A stretch of 64,000 nucleotides of DNA from Variovorax beijingensis. GTDB taxonomy: Bacteria > Pseudomonadota > Gammaproteobacteria > Burkholderiales > Burkholderiaceae_C. The DNA lies in assembly GCF_003951285.1 (NCBI RefSeq), contig NZ_RXFQ01000006.1:124001-188000 (forward strand), given 5' to 3'. The notes beneath the pieces are model-generated. The model was given only the letters and a program-made list of their open reading frames with translations. It made no database searches and was not told the DNA's origin. A program made the translations under genes and the position numbers. The number at the start of each line of letters is the position of its first letter. The stretch's first letter is position 1. Below, piece by piece: positions 16,556-25,192 of this stretch.

Positions 16556-17341
16556 TCAGGCCGCCTCTTCAGGCGGCTTCCAACCCAGGCGCTCCAGCAA
16601 GGCACCGGCCGCGGCCGGTGCCTTCTCTTTGGCACCGTTGATGAAGTAGACGAACACGTCGCGCTTTTTGGGTGCTTCGGCCCAACGCTGCGCGCGCTCG
16701 GCCCAGCCGTCGAGCGCCTTCGGCCCATAACCCGTCTTGAGCTTGGCGTCGGCCATCATGAGCCGCGCATAGGCGAAGTCGCCTTCGGGCTCCTCGAACG
16801 AGGGAAACTTGTCCGCGTCGGTGAGCACGGTCGAGACCTTGTGCTTCTTCGCGAGCGCCTGGTAGCCGGGCGTGATGAAGCTTGGATGCCGCACGTCCAT
16901 CACGTGGCGCAGCGCGCGGCTGCCTTCCTTCTTGGGAAGCAGCTCGAGAAAGGCCTCGAAATCTTCCGCATCGAAGGGCTTCGTGGGCATGAACTGCCAC
17001 ACGATCGGGCCGAGCTTGTCGCCGAGTTCGCTCACGCCGCTGTCGATGAAGCGCTTGATCGAGTCTCCCGCGGTGGCCAGCACCTTGCGATTGGTGGCAA
17101 AGCGCGAGGCCTTCATCGAGAACATGAATTCTTCCGGCACCTCGTCGTGCCATTTGCGGAAGGTCTCGGGCTTGAAGGTGCTGTAGTAGGTGCCGTTGAT
17201 CTCGATGGCGCTCACCTGGCGGCTCGCATGGCGCAGCTCCTTCGCCTGCGCGAGCCCCTTGGGATAGAAGTTGTCGCGCCAGGGCTCGTAGGTCCAGCCG
17301 CCGATGCCCACCTTGATCCGAGTCGATGCTGCCTTGCTCAC
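16556..17341 (-). CDS. DUF72 domain-containing protein
   Basis: The 261-residue product matches the DUF72 TIM-barrel-like family: GIGGWTYEPW near the N-terminus, FYP, EINGTYYSTF, FMFSMKASRFATN, PIVWQF and VYFINGAKEKAPAAA. The biochemical function of the family is unresolved. A GTG at 17341 is the preferred start because the longer open frame upstream overlaps the divergent peptidase promoter and does not look family-like. It is convergent with bactofilin; an 18-base hairpin (GCCGCC-GGCGGC, 16561-16578) lies across its 3' end. Confidence 0.87.
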   Translation of the reverse strand: MSKAASTRIKVGIGGWTYEPWRDNFYPKGLAQAKELRHASRQVSAIEINGTYYSTFKPETFRKWHDEVPEEFMFSMKASRFATNRKVLATAGDSIKRFIDSGVSELGDKLGPIVWQFMPTKPFDAEDFEAFLELLPKKEGSRALRHVMDVRHPSFITPGYQALAKKHKVSTVLTDADKFPSFEEPEGDFAYARLMMADAKLKTGYGPKALDGWAERAQRWAEAPKKRDVFVYFINGAKEKAPAAAGALLERLGWKPPEEAA

Positions 17342-17429
17342 ATTGCGCTCCGGGTTGAGATCGCCGCACTCTACGCGCGCTCGCCCAAGGGCGCAAAATG
17401 CGATTTTTTCCTTAGCCGCGGAGAACCCG

Positions 17430-18941
17430 ATGAACGCCCCCCTGCACCGCGAAATGCCTGCCGGCCTGCTCGATGCCGAGCGCGCCCTGTCCGATGTCAG
17501 CGCCCAATGGGACGGCGACATCCTCAAGCAGCTCACCGACTACATCGCCATTCCCGCCAAGTCGCCCGGCTTCGACAAGGACTGGTCGGCCCACGGCTAC
17601 CTGGAGACCGTGCTGCGCAATGCGGCGGCCTGGGTCGAGGCGCAGAAGGTCGAGGGGCTGAAGCTCGAGATCGTGCGCCTGGAAGGCCGCACGCCGGTGC
17701 TGTTCTTCGAAGTGGCCGCCACCGGCACCGACATGGACGAGACCGTGCTGATGTACGGCCACCTCGACAAGCAGCCCGAATTCACCGGGTGGCGCAACGA
17801 CCTTGGCCCCTGGACGCCCAAGTACGAGAACGGCCTGCTCTACGGGCGCGGCGGCGCCGACGACGGCTATGCGGTCTACGCCAGCATCGCCGCGCTGCAG
17901 GCGCTCAAGAACCAGGGCGCAGCGCATCCGCGCATCGTCGGGCTGATCGAGACCTGCGAGGAAAGCGGCTCCTACGACCTGCTGCCGTATGTCGATGCGT
18001 TGCGTCCGCGGCTGGGCAACGTCGAGCTGGTGATCTGCCTGGACTCCGGCGCCGGCAACTACGACCAGCTGTGGCTCACCACCTCGCTGCGCGGCATGGC
18101 CAGCGGCACGCTCAAGGTCGAGGTGCTGACCGAAGGCATCCACTCGGGCGACGCCTCGGGCCTCGTGCCCTCGAGCTTCCGGATCATGCGGCAGGTGCTC
18201 GACCGCCTCGAGGACAGCGCCACCGGCCGGCTGCTGCCCGCGAGCTTCCACTGCGAAGTGCCGGCCGACCGGCTGGCACAGGCCAGGGCCACCGCGGCGA
18301 TCCTGGGCGACGAGGTCTACAAGCGCTTTCCCTGGGCGCACTACGATTGCGGCGGCTCGACCATGTTCGCGCTGCCGACCACCACCGATCCGGTCGAGGC
18401 GCTGCTCAACCGCACCTGGAAGCCCACGCTGTCGGTGACGGGTGCAGAAGGCTTCCCGGCGTTGAAGGACGCGGGCAACGTGCTTCGTCCCTACACCGCC
18501 TTCAAGCTTTCGCTGCGCCTGCCGCCGCTGGTCGACGCGGCCGAGTCGGTGCAGCAGCTGAAGGCGCTGCTCGAGGACAACGCGCCCTACCAGGCACGCG
18601 TGACCTTCGAAAGCGGAGGCGGCGCCACCGGCTGGAATGCGCCGACGATCACGCCGTGGTTCGAGGATGCGCTCAACAAGGCCTCGCAGGCGCATTTCGG
18701 TGCGTCCTGCGGCTACATCGGCCAGGGCGGCACGATCCCGCTGATGAACATGCTGAGCGCCGGCTTCCCCAAGGCGCAGATGATGGTCTGCGGCGTGCTG
18801 GGTCCGAAGAGCAATGCCCACGGCCCCAATGAGTTCCTGCACGTGCCCTATGCCAAGAAGCTCACGGCCGCGGTGGCCGAGGTGATTGCGGCCCTGCCGG
18901 CCGCGCACCGCGCCGCGGCCGCGGAGCCGGTGGCCGCTTGA
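17430..18941 (+). CDS. M20 family metallopeptidase/deacylase
   Basis: The 503-residue zinc-dependent hydrolase has the M20 metal and catalytic motifs: MYGHLDKQPEF (His ligand plus catalytic Asp), GRGGADDGYA (bridging Asp), ETCEESGSYDL (catalytic Glu and Glu ligand), and a dimerisation lid in the middle. The length suits the longer CNDP-dipeptidase-like M20 proteins. No signal peptide is seen, so it acts in the cytoplasm. It overlaps the next hydrolase gene by four bases (TTGA), suggesting one transcript. The substrate is not known. Confidence 0.88.
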   Translation: MNAPLHREMPAGLLDAERALSDVSAQWDGDILKQLTDYIAIPAKSPGFDKDWSAHGYLETVLRNAAAWVEAQKVEGLKLEIVRLEGRTPVLFFEVAATGTDMDETVLMYGHLDKQPEFTGWRNDLGPWTPKYENGLLYGRGGADDGYAVYASIAALQALKNQGAAHPRIVGLIETCEESGSYDLLPYVDALRPRLGNVELVICLDSGAGNYDQLWLTTSLRGMASGTLKVEVLTEGIHSGDASGLVPSSFRIMRQVLDRLEDSATGRLLPASFHCEVPADRLAQARATAAILGDEVYKRFPWAHYDCGGSTMFALPTTTDPVEALLNRTWKPTLSVTGAEGFPALKDAGNVLRPYTAFKLSLRLPPLVDAAESVQQLKALLEDNAPYQARVTFESGGGATGWNAPTITPWFEDALNKASQAHFGASCGYIGQGGTIPLMNMLSAGFPKAQMMVCGVLGPKSNAHGPNEFLHVPYAKKLTAAVAEVIAALPAAHRAAAAEPVAA

Positions 18942-19804
18942 GCCCGGCGGCGGCGCTGCTGCTGCCTTTGCCGCAGCGGGTGTCGCTGCCCACGCCGAAC
19001 GGCGAAACGCTGCTGCTGCGCCGCCTCCCGTCGGCCGGCGCGTCGCGCGGCGTCGTCGTGCTGGTGCACGGGCTCGGCGAGCATGCCGGGCGTTATCACC
19101 GACTCGCGGCGCGCCTGCACGCATGGGGCTTCGCAGTGTGGGCCCATGACCATCATGGCCACGGCGGATCGTCCGGCGCGCGCGGCGCACTGCCCGGCGA
19201 GCTGCGGCTGGTCGAAGACCTCGCGCGGGTCATCGACGATGCGCGGCGCGAGAACCCCGGCTTGCCGCTGGTGCTGCTCGGCCACAGCCTGGGCGGGCTG
19301 GTTGCTGCCAGCCTGGTGGCGCGCGGGTTGCGTCCGGTCGATGGGCTGGTGCTGTCTTCGCCGGGGCTCGACCCGGGCCTGAGCGGATTCCAGAAGGCGC
19401 TGCTCGCGGTGCTGCCGCGCATTGCGCCCGGGCTGCGCGTCAGGAATGGACTCGACGACAACTTCCTTTCGCACGACCGGGCGGTGGTGCAGGCCTACCG
19501 CGACGATCCGCTCACGCACGACCGCATCGGCGGCCGGCTCGCGCGCTTTCTTGCCTACGAAGGGGCGGTGGTGCAGCAGGCGGCGGCGCACTGGCCGGTG
19601 CCGACCTTGCTGCTGTATGCAGGCGACGACCGGCTGGTAGTGCCGGCCGCCAGCCGGGCCTTCGCGGCCGCCGCTGCGCCCGGCGGCATGGTCGAAGCGC
19701 AGTGCTTCGAAACGCTGTACCACGAGATATTCAACGAGCTCGATGCCGAACCCGTGTTCGCCGCGCTGCAGCGCTGGCTCGGCAAGCGCTTTCCGCCAGA
19801 TTGA
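18938..19804 (+). CDS. Alpha/beta hydrolase, monoacylglycerol-lipase-like
   Basis: The 288-residue product belongs to the serine-aminopeptidase S33/lysophospholipase group. It has VVVLVHGLGEHAGRY (oxyanion region), the nucleophile elbow GHSLGG (Ser about residue 113), YAGDDRLV (acid) and LYHEIFNE (His). It starts with TTG overlapping the stop of the M20 peptidase gene, so it is probably translated by coupling. No signal peptide is visible. It is convergent with the MFS transporter gene. The true substrate is not known. Confidence 0.85.
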   Translation: MSPAAALLLPLPQRVSLPTPNGETLLLRRLPSAGASRGVVVLVHGLGEHAGRYHRLAARLHAWGFAVWAHDHHGHGGSSGARGALPGELRLVEDLARVIDDARRENPGLPLVLLGHSLGGLVAASLVARGLRPVDGLVLSSPGLDPGLSGFQKALLAVLPRIAPGLRVRNGLDDNFLSHDRAVVQAYRDDPLTHDRIGGRLARFLAYEGAVVQQAAAHWPVPTLLLYAGDDRLVVPAASRAFAAAAAPGGMVEAQCFETLYHEIFNELDAEPVFAALQRWLGKRFPPD

Positions 19805-19816
19805 AGAAGAAGCGCT

Positions 19817-20995
19817 TCAGGTGCCCGCGGCCGCAGCCTCGCGCCGGCGCGTCTGCGCAAGCCACAGCAGCGCCGCGCCCGTGAGCGCCATCGGCACCAG
19901 CGAGCCGTAGTTCAGCAGCTGCCAGCCCTGCGTCGTGACCAGCACGCCCGAGGCGAACGAAGTCAGCGCGAGCGTCGCGAACACGCAGAAATTGAGCGCG
20001 CCCTGCGCCCGGTCGCGCTCTTCCGCGGTGTAGGCCGTGAGCGAGAGCGTGGTGCTGCCCGTGAACAGGAAATTCCACCCCACGCCCAGCAGGCACAGGG
20101 CCACGAGGAAGTGCTGCAGCTCCACGCCCGACAGCGCGACGGCGATGCAGCCGAAGTTGAGCGCGAGCCCCACGCCCATCACCGGCAGCGCGCCGAAGCG
20201 GCGAATCAGGTGGCCGGTGAAGAAGCCCGGCGCGAACATGCCGATCACATGCCATTCGAGCACCAGCGCGGCATCGGAAAAAGGCAGGCTGCAGATCTGC
20301 ATTGCAATGGGCGTGGCGGCCATCAGGAGGTTCATCACGCCAAAGCCCAGCGCCCCCGCCGCGGCCGCCACGATGAACACCGGCTGGCGCATGATCTGCG
20401 ACAGCGGCCGCCCGCCCATCGCCTGCTGGCGCGTGAGCGTGGCGGGAAACTCGATGAAGCGCATGACCGCCATCGACAGCAGCGCCACCGCCGCCAGCGC
20501 GATGTAGGCGCCCGCGAACGGCACCGCGAATGCCTCGCGCGTAGCGGCCGCCAGGTTGGGACCTGCCACGGCGCCGATCAACCCGCCGGCCATCACCAGC
20601 GACACCGCCTTCTCGCGCCAGGCCGGGGCTGCGAGTTCGGCGGCCGCGAAGCGATAGAGGTTCGCGTTGGCGTTGTAGTAGCCCGCCACCACCGTGGCAA
20701 GGCACAGGAGCCAGAAGTTCTTCGAGATGGCCGCGAATGCGCACAGCAACGCCGAGCCCAGCCCCACTGCCAGCCCGATCTGGAACGACCCGCGCCGCCC
20801 GAAGCGCTGCTGCGTGCGCGCCACCAGCCCGGTGGTGAGCGCACCGCCCACCACGTAACCCATGACCGGCAGCGTGGCCATCCAGCCGCGCGGCGCGATG
20901 CTCAGGCCCACCAGCCCGTTGATGGCAATGAAGGTGACGTTGTTGGTCAGGAACAGGCCCTGGCAGATGGCGAGCAGCCAGAGGTTGCGGTTCAT
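19817..20995 (-). CDS. MFS transporter
   Basis: The 392-residue product has about twelve hydrophobic helices and the MFS loop motif after helix 2 (ARTQQRFGRRGSF, about residues 62-74), with a weaker copy in the second half (GHLIRRFGALPVM). Substrate is unknown; drug or metabolite efflux is possible. The ATG at 20995 (MNRNLWLLAICQG) places the first helix at the N-terminus; the frame extends upstream only through non-membrane sequence and the terminator of the yidB-like gene. Confidence 0.85.
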   Translation of the reverse strand: MNRNLWLLAICQGLFLTNNVTFIAINGLVGLSIAPRGWMATLPVMGYVVGGALTTGLVARTQQRFGRRGSFQIGLAVGLGSALLCAFAAISKNFWLLCLATVVAGYYNANANLYRFAAAELAAPAWREKAVSLVMAGGLIGAVAGPNLAAATREAFAVPFAGAYIALAAVALLSMAVMRFIEFPATLTRQQAMGGRPLSQIMRQPVFIVAAAAGALGFGVMNLLMAATPIAMQICSLPFSDAALVLEWHVIGMFAPGFFTGHLIRRFGALPVMGVGLALNFGCIAVALSGVELQHFLVALCLLGVGWNFLFTGSTTLSLTAYTAEERDRAQGALNFCVFATLALTSFASGVLVTTQGWQLLNYGSLVPMALTGAALLWLAQTRRREAAAAGT

Positions 20996-21085
20996 GGAGA
21001 AATGGCGGCGAAAGCGCGTTGCGGCATGGAAGGCTGCGGTTCTACGCGAATCGCCGCGGATGCGCCAGCCGAAATGCGGCAGGCC

Positions 21086-21108
21086 AAAAAAAGCGCCCTC
21101 GCGGGCGC
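21086..21108 (-). terminator. Intrinsic terminator after the YidB-like gene
   Basis: Read on the minus strand, GCGCCC-GCGA-GGGCGC is followed by seven T. It lies 29 bases beyond the stop at 21137 and separates it from the MFS gene. Confidence 0.85.
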
Positions 21109-21136
21109 CGGAATTTCCGATGAGCAAAAAGTTCGC

Positions 21137-21598
21137 TCAAGGCTGCCTGTTCTGCAGCAGGCCGCCGAGCGCACCCAGCAGGTCGTTCGGGTTGTCCAGG
21201 CCCTGCTCCGGCACCTTGCCCTGCGGCGTGAGCTGGTCGATCAAGGCCGGCAGCATGGTGGCCAGCATGGGCAGCAGCGTTTGCGCGTTGATGCCGAGCT
21301 TGGAGGCGATGCTGGCGATGGTGTCGCTGCCCAGCGCGTCTTGCAGCTGGCCGCCGGATACGGGCTGGTTTTCGCCCTTGCCGATCCAGGAGCCGATCAC
21401 GTCGCCCATGCCGGCCTGCTCGAATTTCGAGACCAGCCCACCCAGGCCACCCGCGCCGCCGTTGTTGGCCAGCAGGCCGCCCAGCGCGCCGGCAAGGCCC
21501 CCCAGGTCTCCCAGCCCGCCGATGCTGCCGCCTTGCGGCTGCTGCTGTTGGGCGGCGCCCCCGAGAACCTGGCCGAGTACCGAATCGAGCATTCCCAT
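21137..21598 (-). CDS. YidB/DUF937 family protein
   Basis: The 153-residue product starts MGMLDSVLGQVLGG. It has a Gln/Gly-rich linker and a helical core with the family features (GLVSKFEQAGMGDVIGSWIGKGENQPVSG, LQDALGSDTI, LLPMLATMLPALID). DUF937 proteins are widespread with no assigned activity; the region weakly resembles ClpS-independent scaffolding folds only by speculation, so no function is given. It is a single gene with its own terminator. Upstream on the same strand, 100 bases away, lies an exported peptidase. Confidence 0.85.
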   Translation of the reverse strand: MGMLDSVLGQVLGGAAQQQQPQGGSIGGLGDLGGLAGALGGLLANNGGAGGLGGLVSKFEQAGMGDVIGSWIGKGENQPVSGGQLQDALGSDTIASIASKLGINAQTLLPMLATMLPALIDQLTPQGKVPEQGLDNPNDLLGALGGLLQNRQP

Positions 21599-21698
21599 GG
21601 ACGTTTCCTTGGTGTGTGACAGAACCGCTGGCATTTTCCCAGCGCGAAGGGCCGCGAGCGAACGAGCTTGTCTACTTTTCAGCCCGCAGCGTGACAAA

Positions 21699-23063
21699 TT
21701 ACCTGGGACGCGGTGCGCGTTTCGGCAGCAACGCGGGGCTTACCCCTTGCACGCCGACCAGACCCAGCACTGTCACCAGCGAATTCTGCGCGCCTTTCCA
21801 GGCATCTGTCACGTCGATCGACTCGCTCAGGGCATGGAAGCCGGTCGACTTTCCGCCGCCGCCGATGATGATGGCCGGGATGCCGTAGGACATCGGCACG
21901 TTGGCGTCGGTGCTGCCCCCGCGCAGCAGCGTCTTGTGGCCGAAGGCGGTGTTCGAGCGGACGGCCGCTTCCACGATCACCGAATCGGACGGCGTGCGCC
22001 CGCCCGGCCGGTCGCCGATCAGCTTGTTGCTGGCAGTCAGCGTCGCCACGTTCCAGCGCTTGTTCTCCTCGGCCACCGCTTCGTCGATGGCCGCGAGGAT
22101 CTTCTTTTCCGTCTCCAGCAGCGACGCCATGTCGTCCGAGCGGATGTCGATGGCCATGCGGGCATCGGGCGCAATGGTGTTCACCGAGGTGCCGCCTCCC
22201 ACGGTGCCGACGGTGAAGGTGGTCTTGGGAAAGCTGGGCGTGCGGACTTCGGCGATCTTGGCAATGGCGCGGCCCATGCCGTGGATCGCGCTGGGCACCT
22301 GGCCGAACGCGGCAAAGCTGTGGCCCCCCGGCCCCTTGAACGTGACTTCGTAGCGGTGGCTCGCCGTGCCGAGCACCAGCACGTTGCCGTCGGGCGAAGG
22401 CTCCAGACCCACCATGCCGTCGATGTCGAGGTGGTCGCGGAAGATGGCCTTCATGCCGCGCAGGTTCCCGAGCTCTTCCTCGCCCACATTGGCAACGAAG
22501 AGCAGGTCGCCCACGGTCTGGATCTTGTTGTCGTTGAGCACCTTGAGCCATGACAGCAGCACCGACAGGCCGCGCGTGTCGTCCGCGATGCCGGGCGCGT
22601 GGAGCTTGCCGTCGCGCTCCTTCACCTTTACGTCGGTGCCGGCGGGGAACACGGTGTCGAGGTGGGCGGAGACCAGCAGCTTGGGGCCGTTTCCCGTGCC
22701 CTTGCGCAGCCCGACCACATTGCCTTCGGCATCGATCCTCGCGTCGGCGAGCCCGAGCGCCTTCATGCGCGCAAGGAAGGCCTCGGCGCGCTTGCTTTCC
22801 TTGAACGGCGGCGCTTCGATCTCGGTCAGCATCTTCAGGTCTTCGATCGAGCGCTCATGGTCGGCCTTGACCGCGTCGAGCAGCTTCTGGATCGCGGGCG
22901 CCGCCATCAGCTGCGTGAAGGTCTTTTCCACCTCGGGGGTGACCTGCGCCGGCGTGGGGGCGACGGCGGTGTTCTGGGCCTGCGCGCCCGGCGCGGCGCA
23001 GAGCAGGGCCAGCACAAGGGGCGCGAGAGGGGCAAGCCGGAGGGCGCGTGGCGAACGAGGCAT
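21699..23063 (-). CDS. Exported M20/M28-type metallopeptidase
   Basis: The 454-residue product begins with a Sec signal peptide (about residues 1-29, ending AQAQ). It continues with M20 motifs: LVSAHLDTVFP (His ligand, catalytic Asp), PGIADDTRGL (bridging Asp), VGEEELGN (catalytic Glu pair) and a dimerisation domain (GPGGHSFAAFG). It is therefore a periplasmic or secreted zinc carboxypeptidase/aminoacylase. It lies 65 bases downstream of rsmE on the same strand. The substrate is not known. Confidence 0.88.
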   Translation of the reverse strand: MPRSPRALRLAPLAPLVLALLCAAPGAQAQNTAVAPTPAQVTPEVEKTFTQLMAAPAIQKLLDAVKADHERSIEDLKMLTEIEAPPFKESKRAEAFLARMKALGLADARIDAEGNVVGLRKGTGNGPKLLVSAHLDTVFPAGTDVKVKERDGKLHAPGIADDTRGLSVLLSWLKVLNDNKIQTVGDLLFVANVGEEELGNLRGMKAIFRDHLDIDGMVGLEPSPDGNVLVLGTASHRYEVTFKGPGGHSFAAFGQVPSAIHGMGRAIAKIAEVRTPSFPKTTFTVGTVGGGTSVNTIAPDARMAIDIRSDDMASLLETEKKILAAIDEAVAEENKRWNVATLTASNKLIGDRPGGRTPSDSVIVEAAVRSNTAFGHKTLLRGGSTDANVPMSYGIPAIIIGGGGKSTGFHALSESIDVTDAWKGAQNSLVTVLGLVGVQGVSPALLPKRAPRPR

Positions 23064-23128
23064 GGCGTGGAGATCCTTTTCTTGTGATGGGGATGGAATG
23101 TGGGGCAGGCCGTTGCGGAAAACGCCTG

Positions 23129-23863
23129 TCAAAGGCCGGCGAGCAATACCAGTGCGGCAAGCGCCGCGGTTTCGGCGCGCAGCACGCGCGGCCCGAGCGT
23201 GACCGGCGCAAAGCCGCATGCCAGCGCTTCCTGCTCTTCGGCGCTGCTCAGGCCGCCCTCGGGGCCGCTCAGCACCAGCACGCTGCGATCGGCCGGCGCG
23301 GAGGCGGTGGCATCGGCAAGGCGCCGCGTGCCTTCGGCAAGGCTCAGGACAAGGCGCAGCGGGGCGTCGCCCGCATTCGTGCCGATCCAGGCCGAGGGGC
23401 TCGAGAACGGCCGCACCGGATGGATCCGCGGCACGCGGTTGCGGCCGCATTGCTCGCAGGCGGCAATGGCAATCGCTTCCCAATGCGCCCTTTTCTTCTC
23501 GGCGCGCTCGCCCGAAAGGCGCAGCACGCCGTGGGCCGTGGCCAGCGGCTGGACGCTCGCGACGCCCAGTTCGGTGGCTTTTTCGACCAGCCAGTCCATG
23601 CGTTCGTTGGCCGGCATGCCGACGGCCAGGTGCACCGCGCGCACGGCCTCGCGCTCGGCAGGCGAATGGGCGCCGATCGTCACCGATACATCGCTGCGCC
23701 CCATGCGCTCGACCATGGCCGCATATTCGCCGCCCGAACCGTCGAACAGCGTGAGTGCGTCGCCGGGCTGCATGCGCAGCACCTGAACGTGGCGCGCGGG
23801 GCCGGGTGGCAGTTCGAGCGTGGCACCTGCCGTCAAAGGCACCGGGCAGTGGAAACGGGGCAT
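23129..23863 (-). CDS. rsmE: 16S rRNA (uracil(1498)-N(3))-methyltransferase RsmE
   Basis: Methylates U1498 in 16S rRNA with S-adenosylmethionine. The 244-residue SPOUT-class protein has the PUA-like N-terminus (MPRFHCPVPL, HVQVLRMQPGD), the MDWLVEKATELGV motif, and the C-terminal knot with LSGPEGGLSSAEE and LGPRVLRAETA. Length fits the family. The start directly abuts the amgK stop with no gap, so the two are translated from one message. Confidence 0.96.
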   Translation of the reverse strand: MPRFHCPVPLTAGATLELPPGPARHVQVLRMQPGDALTLFDGSGGEYAAMVERMGRSDVSVTIGAHSPAEREAVRAVHLAVGMPANERMDWLVEKATELGVASVQPLATAHGVLRLSGERAEKKRAHWEAIAIAACEQCGRNRVPRIHPVRPFSSPSAWIGTNAGDAPLRLVLSLAEGTRRLADATASAPADRSVLVLSGPEGGLSSAEEQEALACGFAPVTLGPRVLRAETAALAALVLLAGL

Positions 23864-24958
23864 CTAGACCCTGCCGTAGGCAAAGCCGGTCAGCGCCGAA
23901 GTGCCTTCGATCTCGTCGATCACCCGCAGCAGCGGCGTGAGTTCCATGTAGCGGCTGGCGGTGGAGCGGATATAGGCGATGAAGCGCGGCGTGTCTGCCA
24001 GGTAGCGCGGCTTGCCGTCGCGCAGCGTCAGGCGGGCGAAGATGCCGGCCACCTTGAGGTGGCGCTGAAGCCCCATCCATTCGACCGATCGGTAGAACGC
24101 GCCGAAATCGGCATCGACCGGCAGCCTGGCCTTGCGGGCGGCTTCCCAGTAGCGGATCGTGACGTCGAGCACGAATTCCTCATCCCAGCTCAGGAAGGCG
24201 TCGCGCATCAGGCTCGCGATGTCGTAGGTGATCGGACCGTAGACCGCATCCTGGAAGTCGAGCACGCCCAGATCGGCCCCATTGCGGACCATCAGGTTGC
24301 GCGGCATGAAGTCGCGGTGCACGTAGACGCTGGGCGAGGCCAGGTTGTTCTCGACGATCAGCCTGAAGCTGCGTTCCAGCCGCTCCTTGAGCTGGCCCTC
24401 GACCGCAATGCCGCGGTGGCGCCCGATGTACCACTCGGGGAAAAGCGCCAGTTCGCGTTCGAGCAATGCGCGGTCATAGGGCGGCAGCACGCCCGGCCTG
24501 GAGGCCAGCTGCCAGCGGATCAGCGCATCGATCGCCTGGTCGTAGAGCGGGCGGCTGGCGTCGGGCCGGGCCGCATCGATCACGTCGAGCATGGTTTCGC
24601 GGCCCAGGTCGTCGAGCAGCAGGAAACCGTGGGTCCTGTCCCACTCGAGCACCTGCGGCGCGGTCACGCCGGCCTCGGCCATCAGGCGGGCGACCTGCAC
24701 GAAGGGCTCGCTGTTCTCCTTGTCGGGCGGCGCATCCATCACGATGCGGCTGGCGGCGCTTCCCGTGGCGTCGATGCGGAAGTAGCGGCGAAAGCTCGCA
24801 TCGGCGGACGCAAGGCGCACCGTCTCGGGCAGCAGGCCGTGCGCGGCGCCGATGCCGGCCAGCCAGTTCTGGAACGCCGCAGCCCGCTGCGGATCTGCCC
24901 AGAGAATGGCCGTGGCGGAGGGTGTGGGCTCGGAGGCCGGGAGCGGGGGTGCTGTCAT
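23864..24958 (-). CDS. amgK: N-acetylmuramate/N-acetylglucosamine kinase AmgK (APH-fold kinase)
   Basis: Predicted anomeric sugar kinase of the peptidoglycan-recycling bypass that feeds MurU. The 364-residue aminoglycoside-phosphotransferase fold shows SADASFRRYFRI, the Brenner motif VYVHRDFMPRNLMV and DFQDAVYGPITYDIASL (catalytic Asp and metal Asp). The divergent position next to lptD is the context in which AmgK is usually found. MurU is normally the adjacent gene; here a murU candidate lies about 19 kb away at 43712-44449. A generic phosphotransferase is the alternative. Confidence 0.82.
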   Translation of the reverse strand: MTAPPLPASEPTPSATAILWADPQRAAAFQNWLAGIGAAHGLLPETVRLASADASFRRYFRIDATGSAASRIVMDAPPDKENSEPFVQVARLMAEAGVTAPQVLEWDRTHGFLLLDDLGRETMLDVIDAARPDASRPLYDQAIDALIRWQLASRPGVLPPYDRALLERELALFPEWYIGRHRGIAVEGQLKERLERSFRLIVENNLASPSVYVHRDFMPRNLMVRNGADLGVLDFQDAVYGPITYDIASLMRDAFLSWDEEFVLDVTIRYWEAARKARLPVDADFGAFYRSVEWMGLQRHLKVAGIFARLTLRDGKPRYLADTPRFIAYIRSTASRYMELTPLLRVIDEIEGTSALTGFAYGRV

Positions 24959-25192
24959 GGATAATCGATTCTACAAATCCGCCTGGCGCGGCAACTCCTG
25001 CGGTCCTCCCTGGTCGAACAGAGTTGCCGCCGGCTCCTGCAACCTGCCGGCCTGCCGCGCCGTCCTCCCGACGATCCTTCGTTCCTGACCGATGCCTACG
25101 ACCCAAAGCCCCCACGCTTGGCACCCTGTGCACTCGCAGCCCTCCTCGGGAAGACTGCGGACCTTTTCCGGAACGATGCGGCGGGAGGCCTG

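Noticed and set aside
16561..16578. Hairpin between bactofilin and DUF72 as a terminator
   Set aside because: It lies inside the DUF72 coding end and lacks a T-run on either strand; noted only as a hairpin.
20996..21127. N-terminal extension of the MFS transporter to 21127
   Set aside because: The extra 44 residues run through the terminator of the YidB-like gene and are not membrane-like.
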